A stretch of DNA of 64,000 nt. Source: Buddleja alternifolia (lineage: Eukaryota; Streptophyta; Magnoliopsida; Lamiales; Scrophulariaceae). Below, piece after piece: positions 35,400 through 44,205 of the stretch (the stretch's first letter is position 1; the number at the start of each line of letters is the position of its first letter). The DNA is taken from the NCBI GenBank assembly GCA_019426215.1, contig CM033391.1:13132708-13196707 (forward strand), given 5' to 3'. The position numbers and the translations under genes are program-made. Under the pieces are notes generated by a model. That model was not told the DNA's origin, did not search any database, and saw only the letters and a list, made by a program, of their open reading frames with translations.

Positions 35400-35985
35400 A
35401 ATTAAACACATATGTGGGTCAAAACGGTCAAAATTCTCCCAAAATCTTCACAACACCTCTCCCACGCGATTTCCGGCGACTCTCTCACCATTTCCAACCA
35501 TTTCCACCGTATTTCACCGCCACTTTCCATCAACATAATTCGTTGCACAAGAGGCTCTTCTTTCACATCGACTCGGTGCGAAAATTTTGGGGATAAAAGG
35601 TGAGTTTTGGCTTTACCCTTCTTCCATTTCCGATTCATAGCCGACGAGTAGGTGCCTTGCGTTATATTTTGAGGATTAATTGGGGCATTGTCCGATTGTA
35701 GATTGAATTTTTTGTTGTTATTGCATTTGAGGGCTTTTATTGAAATTGTGGGTTGAAATTGAATTTGTGGGTTGTTGTTGTTGTTGAAATTGGATGCTAT
35801 TTTGTTGATTAAATTGTGGATTATTGCTTAAAAGAATTGAGGAATCGGTTCAATCCGTGGATTGTTGCTAGAGTGTGGGTTGCTCTCTGATTTTGGTGTG
35901 TTGTTGGGCGTTGATTATTGTTGTATTTGGTTGGTTGCATTTGGGTTAATTTGAGTAGCGGAGAAGTTGATAATTGTTGTTGCAA
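35400..35985 (+). promoter_or_regulatory. Leader of the downstream ORF of A1, possible intron
   Basis: 35400-35597 is C-rich, like a plant 5' untranslated exon. At 35597/35598 is a strong donor-like AAAAG/GTGAGT, and the following DNA is T/G-rich and AT-richer, like a plant intron. Possible acceptors lie before the ATG at 35986 (for example TTTGAGTAG/CGG near 35957). This suggests the downstream ORF may be expressed from a spliced or separately initiated RNA. No TATA box is certain. Confidence 0.4.
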
Positions 35986-37293
35986 ATGACGAAAACTACC
36001 AACAGACCGTCCAAGGGTAAGAAAAAAGTGGGTGAGGGTTCCTCTAATGAGCCCGAGACTCCCGATAATACCCGTTTTGAAAACCCCCAAGTCCAAATTA
36101 TGTGTCAGAGTTTGAGCACCCCCCGCACCCTTATTAAGGAGCACTATTTAACCACCCGGGGACAGCCCTCTGTGCACGAATTGATACAGTTTCATCGCTT
36201 ACAGTTTTTCTGTCAAAAGCCCGAGGCCATTCATCTTCCTTGGGTTCTGGAATTCTTCAGCTCCGGGGTTTATGATGAGATTGAGACACGAGGATGGCTG
36301 GGGACTACCCTTTTGGTCCGGGGCAAACATGTCAATTATGAGTTGAGACAGATTAGGGAGAGCATAGGCACCCCGACACCTCAGACATGCGAGTTCACCA
36401 CTCTTTACAATGCAGGGCGCCTCCGAGTTAGCCTATCAGATATTTTGCAGGTTATTGGCCGAGAAGGGTGGGAATGGGTACCCGGAGAAGCTCATGTCCC
36501 CCGTAGGGCTCTATTACCCGAGGCTGCTTTCTGGCTCGACTTCATCCGATTCAATTTAATGCCGAGTACCAATCGATCAGAGGCAAACAAGGAACGGGCC
36601 ACCCTCATCTACGCTATTATGTCCAAGAAAGCTGTGGACTTTGCCCGGGTAATCCACAAGTCTTTGACGGACCACTTTAGGAAGTTGAAGAATGAGTTAG
36701 GGCCGTTGATTAACAAAGAATTGGCTAAGCAAAAGGGAGAAGGTCCCACTCGGAAGATTCCCATCATTCTCCCGTCACTGATCACAGCTTTATGCAAGGC
36801 GGCTAAGGTTCCCACATTTCCTTTGGAGCGTACTGAGCTTCCTGGTTCTTATCTCACCGTGGTAGATGACGACTCCCAGGCTCCTCCACCACCAGCTACT
36901 TCCAAGAGGCCTCGCCCGTCTTCATCCCGGTCTACTAGCTCCCCACAGTTTCCACCTATGGATGCCGCCGCCATTAGACAATTAAAGGATGAATTGAGGG
37001 AGGAGTTGCGAGATGAGATGAGGGTGGTCATGTCCGACACTTGTGCTTATTTCCGTCAGCTTTTTGTAGAGCATGATGCGTTTGTCGGTTGGGGGCCGTT
37101 TGATTATTCTGCTCCTCCACCTTACCCGCACCCCCCGCCTCAGCAGCCCGCAGATATGCACGAGTCAGGTGCTCTCGTTCCTGACGGAGGTGATGATGAG
37201 GCTCATAATGATGAGGGTAGCCCGTTGATTGATTTGGATGATCTCGGCGGCGAGGATGAGGATTACATTGACCGTTTTGGCACCACCGATTAG
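35986..37293 (+). CDS. Athila-like downstream ORF, plant-transposon-type protein (435 aa)
   Basis: Sits in the position of env-like genes of Athila. The ATG at 35986 is used (MTKTTNRPSKGKKKVG); the frame upstream has no other ATG. The N-terminus is Lys-rich. Residues about 55-290 match the pattern of the domain called putative plant transposon protein: LEFFSSGVYD, then LLVRGKHVNYELRQIRESIG, then AFWLDFIRFNLMPSTN, then ATLIYAIMSKKAVDFARVIH, then IPIILPSLITALCKAA. The C-terminus is Pro/Ser-rich, then a short charged helix (LKDELREELRDEMR) and an acidic tail. I see no signal peptide or membrane segment, so a classical envelope role is not supported. The molecular function is unknown. Confidence 0.82.
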   Translation: MTKTTNRPSKGKKKVGEGSSNEPETPDNTRFENPQVQIMCQSLSTPRTLIKEHYLTTRGQPSVHELIQFHRLQFFCQKPEAIHLPWVLEFFSSGVYDEIETRGWLGTTLLVRGKHVNYELRQIRESIGTPTPQTCEFTTLYNAGRLRVSLSDILQVIGREGWEWVPGEAHVPRRALLPEAAFWLDFIRFNLMPSTNRSEANKERATLIYAIMSKKAVDFARVIHKSLTDHFRKLKNELGPLINKELAKQKGEGPTRKIPIILPSLITALCKAAKVPTFPLERTELPGSYLTVVDDDSQAPPPPATSKRPRPSSSRSTSSPQFPPMDAAAIRQLKDELREELRDEMRVVMSDTCAYFRQLFVEHDAFVGWGPFDYSAPPPYPHPPPQQPADMHESGALVPDGGDDEAHNDEGSPLIDLDDLGGEDEDYIDRFGTTD

Positions 37294-38704
37294 GATTATC
37301 TTGTTTTATTTCCATGCATGTTTCTTTTTGTTTTTGGATATCTTTTGTTGGGATGTTGGATATTTTATGTTTTATGTTTGGATGCTTGATGTTTTCTTTC
37401 CATGCATGTTTCTCATTTTTTTTGTTTATCTCGTTTTGTTTTATTCTATTCTATCCAATGTTTGATGCTCTGTATGGCTAGCATTTGTTTACCTATGTAG
37501 TGATCGACACAGTGATTGCCATCCGTGGACTTGATTGCCTTAAGTGGACTCGGGTTTGCTTTTCAGCTGCCCTATGGTGACGTGTACTTTGCCCTTTTCT
37601 TTTTCAAACATTGGGGACAATGTTCATGATAAGTGTGGGGGGTATACTAGATCCATTATAGTCATGTTGATTCATGTTTTACATATTTCGGTCCAAGTTT
37701 GGGGAGTGCTGTACCTCTACATGTGAAATGTGTGCAATTTTAATTTTTTTTTTTTGGATAGAATTTCAACCCTTCACTTGAGGCATTGAGCATGGTTAAT
37801 TTGAATACATGGTATGTTTTCTCTATCAATTTGGTTTTTAATGGCTATACACATCGTTCCTTGCTTGTGGGACCCTAACTAGACTAGATTGACCTTAAGA
37901 TGATTCACATATGCACATAAATCGAGGGTAGAGGAGTTGAGTGGGCAACCATTTTGAAACACTTAAAGGCTTGATCCCGGAAATATCAACTTAGAATTTT
38001 CACATGTGTTATGAGTTGAGAACGTTAACTTTGTGTGCTTAATAATAATAAAAAGAGGTTGAACATTGGTATGACTGAAAAAGTCAGGTTTAATAGATAC
38101 TGGGGGCGAAGAGCACCATGCCTAGAATACTGTACTATTAAGCTAATTTGAGCTAAGCTCAAGCCAATGAAAGTGTAAAGGGAATAGAGACCTAGTTTGG
38201 TTTTGTGGCCTTTGGCACTCGAGCAATTAAGCCCTTAGGAGTGTCTCCACACTTGATACCCTAAAGCCGTCTGGTTTGGGAGTTATTGGCCTAAAGCTCG
38301 TTACAAGGGTGTCATAGAAAGCCTAAGAGGATCGAACCTTACACATGGTCTAGCCTCTAATGTTTCGAGTTGAAAGTGCATAAGTTAAAGCCGAAAGTGG
38401 AATGAAGTGATGAATTTTTAAGTGGCTATGAAGTTGTATTCAATTCTCGTACCATGTGAATAATCAAAAGTTGATAAATATGGGGTTAATGCTTGAAAAG
38501 TGGTAAGAATGCCACTTGACTATAATACTTGAGATTTATTACACTACACCCTTAGGATGATCTTTTCAATGTTAAGGCGTAACATGAGCAAGTGTGTGAT
38601 GTGTATATATTTGTAATTTAAGCTTAAACAGATGAATTCATACCATTGTGTGCTATTAATCATTGTAATTTATGATTGAGTGATTGGGGTTGAAAATCTT
38701 TTGA
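37294..38704 (+). other. 3' untranslated internal region of A1
   Basis: No gene. Long untranslated stretch between the second ORF and the structured region; it contains short open frames without domains. Phrases such as TGTTCATGATAAGTGTGGGG near 37620 resemble the polypurine-tract context and may be a second, internal plus-strand primer. Confidence 0.5.
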
Positions 38705-38818
38705 TTTTGTGGGTATATCGTCTGCAAACCCTCACGAGACTATAACTCGTCCTTTGAGGTAACTCAAAGGTTCAAAGGCTTGTTGCATTCGCTAAATGCA
38801 ACCGTTTACTCCACGAAA
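38705..38818 (+). ncRNA. Candidate multibranched RNA structure before the 3' LTR of A1
   Basis: An outer stem pairs TTTTGTGG (38705-38712) with CCACGAAA (38811-38818). Inside are three hairpins: ACGAG/CTCGT (38734-38750), CCTTTGAG-GTAA-CTCAAAGG (38751-38770, a GNRA-type loop) and TTGCAT/ATGCAA (38783-38801). The equivalent region in A2 (60795-60920) keeps all four stems, and the third has TTGCAC/GTGCAA, a two-sided compensatory change. The role is unknown; packaging, reverse transcription or stability are possibilities. Confidence 0.6.
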
Positions 38819-38886
38819 GTGAGTTAGGTAGTTTTCTTTTTGTTTCTCTCTTTGATTGATGATGTTTCCTTATCTTAGAACTCTTA

Positions 38887-38923
38887 TTGCTCGAGGACGA
38901 GCAATTGATAAGTGTGGGGGTGT
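38887..38923 (+). other. Terminal hairpin and polypurine tract of A1
   Basis: A perfect 7 bp stem TTGCTCG-AGGA-CGAGCAA (38887-38904) is followed by AGTGTGGGGGTGT (38911-38923) abutting the 3' LTR. The G-rich run is the plus-strand primer. In A2 the hairpin is TTGCTCG-AGGT-CGAGCAA (60985-61002) and the tract AGTTTGGGGGTGT. Confidence 0.8.
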
Positions 38924-40663
38924 TGATAAGAGGCATTTTTACGTGTTTTTAAGCCCCTTTGCGTTTATGTTTTAGGTTCATTTATCGCTTAATTCTTGCT
39001 ACATGTGCGTTTAATTCGTGCATTAAGTGATTTCAGGTTTTAAATGGATACAATCGAAGAACGGGATGAAAAACGACGTATAAAACAAGTTCAGGCCAAT
39101 TTGCTTCTGTTGTCCACGCCCAGGCGCCAGTATTACCACGCCTAGGCGCCGGAAAAGATGCAAATAACGTCAACATTCTGCTTTCCGCGCCTAGGCGCCG
39201 TTCTGTCCACGCCTGGGCGCCGTATCTGCACCAGTTTCCACGTTCGAGCGATATTTTCTTATTTTTAGAGACCGAATTGGATGAAGTTTCCTTCTACAAA
39301 GTTGTAGAACTATGTGTTAGCTTCAAATGAGGACTTGAATCATCCAAATCGGAGTTTTGTGGAGAGAGTTATGAAGGAAATACAATTACTGCGCCAGACA
39401 GAGGCAAATACTCCCAACATTCTGATTTGGGCGCCAGAGCGCCATAATTCCCGCGCCTAGGCGTGGCCACATCCGAGATTTGATTCCTTTCAGCCAAAAG
39501 ATCATCATTTGATGGGGGAATGGAACATTTAAAGCCAAGAGGTCATCACATGTATGGGAGGGATGTCATAAGTATGTTTCTTACTAGATCTACTTTAGGG
39601 AATTTTATACCACTCACTTTAAGAGTAGTGGAGGACACACTAGGGGGGACATACACATGAGGAGCTGATTTGTGGTGGTCTTCTTAAGGATATTTTGAGC
39701 ACAATTGACCGGACATCTTGGAGGAGAGGGAGAGAGAGGCATTTTGTCCATCACTTTTCACTCATCATCATTCATCACCATTTTCTTCATCACTTTTGGA
39801 GGGGAACAAAGAGAGAAGAGCTAAGGATTGAAGATCAAGAGCAAAGATCCATCATCAATCAATTGAGGGAGTTTTAATTATTTGCATTTACATGTTTATT
39901 TCCATGAGTATGTATATGTTTGTATTAGATTTTCTTAAGGCTTTGATGAGAGGCTAATATTGTAGAACTAAGGCCATGTGAAGGCCAAATTTATGAATCA
40001 ATATATGTGAAGTTGCTCTTTGTATTAATTCTCCTATTGCTTTGTGTGTTAATTCTATGCTTTTATTCCAATCATGTGTTTGATCACCATATGCTTGCTA
40101 TCTTGCCTAATCTAGTTGTTCGAGAGAAAATAGATTAGGGTGCAAGAGAATTAACACATCATCCGAAACAAATGAGGGATTGCCCTAGAAATAGGTAAAG
40201 ATTCCCGGGTGTTGTTAGCCGGATTCGTTCGGGGAAGCTCTAGAACGTTAATGCGTGATTTTTGATTAGATTCTCGGATAGACATATTTAGAGAACCGTC
40301 AATTAATCATAGGATTATTATGTGCCGAGACATCGGGTAATAGTTAATTTAGGAGTTTCCACCAAAGCAATAGGAGTCTAATAATTCGAAGAGTAGTTCA
40401 TATATATTGACGAGTAGATTTGGTTGTAGCATGTGCCTTAGTCATTTTATCATACGTGAGATTAAATCTATAGTACGTTTCTCTTTGGTTCTTCGTTTGT
40501 TTAATCTTTTTCTTGCACTTTACTTTAATTATCTTATCTTTTATCGAAAATCATTAACTAGAATTCAAGTCCTTGTGGTTCGACAACCCGGACTTTTTGT
40601 CCACTTACTACTAAACACGTCTAGTGCACTTGCTATCCAAGCACGTTAGTTTTTAGCGTGTCA
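38924..40663 (+). repeat. 3' LTR of A1
   Basis: 1740 bp, nearly identical to the 5' LTR. It retains an AGAGACCGAAT stretch near 39268 that the 5' LTR lacks; A2 also has AGAGACC here, so the 5' LTR suffered the deletion. Confidence 0.95.
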
Positions 40664-40668
40664 ATAGC

Positions 40669-41737
40669 CCAGAAGTATATTTATGCGGAAGAGATGAGCG
40701 AGATCAAAAGGGAGGAACGAAGAGTGAGAAGCAACTAAAGGAGAAAGTTCAGGAGAAAAATCAAGGTTCGAGAAGTGATCGCTTGGATAAACACGGCAGA
40801 CCGAGGTATGCGAGTTTCGAAAACTACACACCATTGAACACTTCTAGGGGATAGGCCTTATTAGCAATCGAAAACAAAGAAATGCTAATATGGCCACGAC
40901 CCATGAAAGAAGGAACGAAAAGAAAATTTTGAACAGGTATTGTAGATTCCACAAGGATACGGGCCATGATACCAAGGAATGTTTCCAACTAAAGGATGAG
41001 ATTGAGAGATTGATCAGACAAGGGTATCTTCAGTAGTTCATTGATCATAAAGCTCGAGAAAGACAAAAAATGCCTAAATCTCTAGAGCAACAAGGTCGAA
41101 GAGATCGTAGTCGCTCTCGGGATCGTGGTAGAGACAACTATAGAAGAAGAGATGATTACCACGATCGAGATCATAGGGATGATAGAAGACGTGACGAACG
41201 TCGAGATCAATACCCCAAGAAAGAAAACAACTAACACAACAATTTACCTCTTCATGGAGAAATAATCACAATAGTTGGAGGTCCTACCAATGGAGATTCA
41301 CAGAATGCTCGAAAGAGATATAGGCGAGAATTAAAGGCGTGTGAACCAAGATCTCAGACATTGCATGTCATGACCATGCATTTGAAGCGCGAACTAATAA
41401 GCTTTGGAGATGAGGATTATGAAGGTGTGGTAGGTCCGCAAGACGACCCAATGGTGATAAAGATGGATATTGCGAACTTTGCCGTGTACAAAGTCCTCGT
41501 GGATAATGGCAGCTCGGCAAATATCATGCTCTTGAGTGTGCTTCGAAAGATGAATTTCGATACGAGATGACTTCATCTGGTAACCACTCCATTAGTTGGA
41601 TTTAGAGGATCGGAGATCACTCCAGTTGGAACTATTGATCTCCCTGCTTCGCTGGGCGACGAACCCACACGAAAAATGATAATGATAAAATTCCTTGTTG
41701 TGGATGCTCCGTTTGCGTATAATGTGATATTGGGACG
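40669..41737 (+). pseudogene. G1 gag C-terminus and aspartic protease, decayed
   Basis: Continuation of G1 after the A1 insertion. It begins QKYIYAEEMSEIKREERRV, picking up the helix broken at 27596. Later come the zinc-finger-like [15 protein letters not shown] with [10 protein letters not shown] (about 40936-41031), an Arg/Asp-rich basic stretch, and the protease with VDNGSSANIMLL (about 41500) and VILGRP at the end. Several stops and frame changes interrupt it (for example a TAG right after GYLQ near 41034 and a stop at about 41568). The solo LTR then interrupts at 41738-41742. Typical of Tat/Retand pol, non-functional. Confidence 0.85.
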
Positions 41738-41742
41738 ACCTG

Positions 41743-43409
41743 TGTTGGTCCCAAGTGGCATACGAAAGGGTCTAGAAGGGGGGGTTTGAATAGACCCTGA
41801 AGTCTTTTTCGACTTCAAAACGTTTCGTACTAAAAGATTTTTGGACGCTTGAAGTGTCTAACGCTTGACTTAAGCGTTCACTTAAAAATATTGGCGCTTT
41901 GGCGAAACGTCGGATGAAGACTATTTTTAGGAAGTTAACTCAGACTTCAAGATCTGAATACGTTGACCAAGTAGGTTAAGCGTTCAGTTCTTTAATCAGT
42001 GTTAGCACAGCGGAATGATTTTTGGAGTCTTCTCTTTGAAAATTTTAGCGTCACAAGAGGTTTCTTAGTTGCTTAGCTTTTCATTCTGTTTTACTTAATC
42101 AATTTATGCAATGATATGATAGATGAAAGAATTGATTGAAAAGTAAATGACACAATATTTGTAAGGTTTGTTGGGTGGTGTAATCCCAACTACGTCCTTC
42201 TTCTCCTCGAACACTTGGAGGCAATCCACTAAAATGATTCTCAAAAAATCACACAGAATCTTCTACAAATTAGGGAGAGATGGATGTCGATGACTTGAGC
42301 TCCTTGATCACACAGATTTCTGCTTTAAATCACTTCAATCCCTTTGCTTCTTTCACCCAGAAATATGGCAAGTATCCAACTTCGACTTCACACAGATCGC
42401 GAGGCTTGGATAGAGGTTTTTCTAAAAAGGTTTGTTTGATTTTGATGAAGTTCAAACAACTGGAATATCTCAGTAGTAGTGTAGTTTCTTCAAAAAGAAT
42501 GTTTGAGATATTGGGTTGACTGTCTCAGGATTTGATGAAAAGCAGAGAGAATATTTTCTTGAGTATTCTGGCTTTTCTGAGAGTTTAAGGAATGAGACTT
42601 CAATGCAATAGCAATTTGGCTTGATAATTGTTCTATGTTTGGCTTGTTGTTGAAGTTCTATTTATAGGCATTCTTGGAGAAAGTGTCCGTTTGACACATG
42701 CAAGGGCGCGTGTCTCTCACTTTCGTGAGTGAACAACTTTTGTCCTTTTTTCTGAAAATCTGCTGCACAAAAGTTGGTGTTGCAGTCTTTGAATTGTTGA
42801 CAGTTCAATAGGATGGCTTCTCGGTACGTCTGAAAGTGCTTATCACATTTAATGCTCTTATCAGCATTTAATGCAATTTGAATTAAATGCCCGTTGGCAT
42901 TTAATGCACTGAGAATATTTGCATTAAACTCTTTTCGATCTGACGCTTCAGGAGAATGTTTATCATTTGATAGACGCTTCATTCATTAACTGAAAGTTCC
43001 ATTTAATCTGGAGGATTATTTAATGTTTAGGCGCATGGAAAAAGTCTTCAGACTTTATTTAGAAGTGTAGACGCTTGAGACTTCAGTTTTCGTTACTTGA
43101 CACCTCACTCAGAACATGTCAGGTGCTTAGAGTGAACTTCTTCAAACTTCATTCACTATTGATTTCTTGGACGCTTGGAGTCTTCAGATTTCGCAGTCCT
43201 GATAAGCTCACTCAAAAAGTATCAAACGCTTAATCTAACTGACTTCTTGATCTAAGAATGTCAAAAATAAAAGATAAAATAAAGCCTATACATTTCTAAT
43301 GTTCAAATGCTTATACAAGTATCTATGAAATTTAAGCATACATAACTTTTGGGGTCTAACAAGATTCCTAATTGTCATCATCAAAACATCTAACATGAAA
43401 TTCCTAACA
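41743..43409 (-). mobile_element. Solo LTR of a SIRE-like Copia element in G1
   Basis: 1667 bp from TGTTGGTCCC to CCTAACA, with target duplication ACCTG (41738-41742 and 43410-43414). The host sequence resumes in frame with the protease C-terminus (GLNLFGAVVSTPHL). There is no internal element sequence, so it is what remains after LTR-LTR recombination. It has about 100 bp of sequence near 42940-43080 not seen in the other LTRs, so it belongs to a subfamily. Confidence 0.93.
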
Positions 43410-43414
43410 ACCTG

Positions 43415-44205
43415 GTTTAAACCTATTTGGAGCTGTGGTATCTACTCCACACTTGAAAATGAAATTTCAAACGAATGCAGGGGTTGGACAAGTTAAGTTA
43501 AATGTAACCAAGAGATGGCACGAGAGTGCTACACCACTTCGTTGAAACGAAGCTCTCCAAAGGTGAACCCAGAAAAGATGAAGAAATTGGCTTCTACCAT
43601 TGAAATTCCGAACTGTGATCCGGATCCGAGTAAGAAACAAAAGATGGAGAAAACTCGCATTGAGCCATCAGATCACAAGGTTATCGAGCTTGAACCTGGC
43701 AATCTTGAGAAAACAACACGAATAGGCTCGCAAATAGACCTAAACCTCGAAGTCATGATGATAAATTTTTTGAGGAAAAACAAAGATATTTTTGCTTGGA
43801 CAACCTCGGATTTCAAAGGCATAAGCCCAAAAGTTATTGTACATCGGCTTAGCTTCGATCCAGAAGTAAAACCAGTCAAGCAGAAGAAAAGGAACTTTGG
43901 TCCAGATCAAAATGCTATAATTGATGCTGAGGTGAATAAGCGTCTCGAGGTTAGGTACATTAACGTGATCCACTTCACGGAATGGCTAGCCAATGTGGTG
44001 TTAGTACCCAAAGCTAATGGAAAATGGTGTATGTGCACTGATTTCACCGACCTAAACAAAGCGTGCCCCAGGGATCATTATCCCTTACCTCGAATTGATC
44101 TGCTAATGGATTCCACAGCAGGATGTGTGTTATTGTGTATAATGGACGCATATCAAAGGTTTAACCAAATAATGATGGCAGAAAAGGATCGATACAAGAT
44201 TGAGC
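43415..44205 (+). pseudogene. G1 reverse transcriptase N-terminal half, truncated
   Basis: Continues the protease end (VARECYTTSLK-like, here MARECYTTSLK at 43515) into the linker and RT: FRKNKDIFAW-type block, then WRMCVDFTDLNKACP-type (here WCMCTDFTDLNKACP), YPLPRIDLLMDSTAG and MDAYQRFNQI. It stops near 44205 after KDRYKI, before the catalytic YVDD/MDD block. RNase H and integrase are missing. The remaining codons of the open frame belong to element H read backwards. Confidence 0.85.

Larger units (their letters stand above)
27602..40663 (+). mobile_element. Complete Athila-like Gypsy retrotransposon A1 (13.06 kb)
   Basis: Two LTRs (27602-29330 and 38924-40663), a 5 bp target duplication ATAGC (27597-27601 and 40664-40668), an Asp-tRNA primer site, a polypurine tract, an open gag-pol and a second downstream ORF. 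The Athila assignment rests on the primer site TGGCGCCGTTGCCGGGGAC, the YMDDF/MDDF type of RT, the absence of a chromodomain and the extra ORF after pol. The LTRs differ by one 11-12 bp indel near 39268 and about eight substitutions, so the insertion is recent. It sits inside G1 gag. It appears structurally autonomous. Confidence 0.95.

Noticed and set aside
35155..35400. CRISPR-like regular repeat
   Set aside because: The repeats are contiguous 50 bp units without unique spacers, in a plant retrotransposon; a tandem repeat and not CRISPR.
35986..37293. Retroviral-type envelope gene in A1
   Set aside because: It is in the env position, but has no signal peptide, membrane segment or cleavage motif; the domain pattern fits a plant-transposon protein.
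38705..38923. Hammerhead or other known self-cleaving ribozyme near the 3' LTR of A1
   Set aside because: I looked for the CTGANGA...GAAA core of hammerheads and found none; the fold does not match other ribozymes I can recognise.
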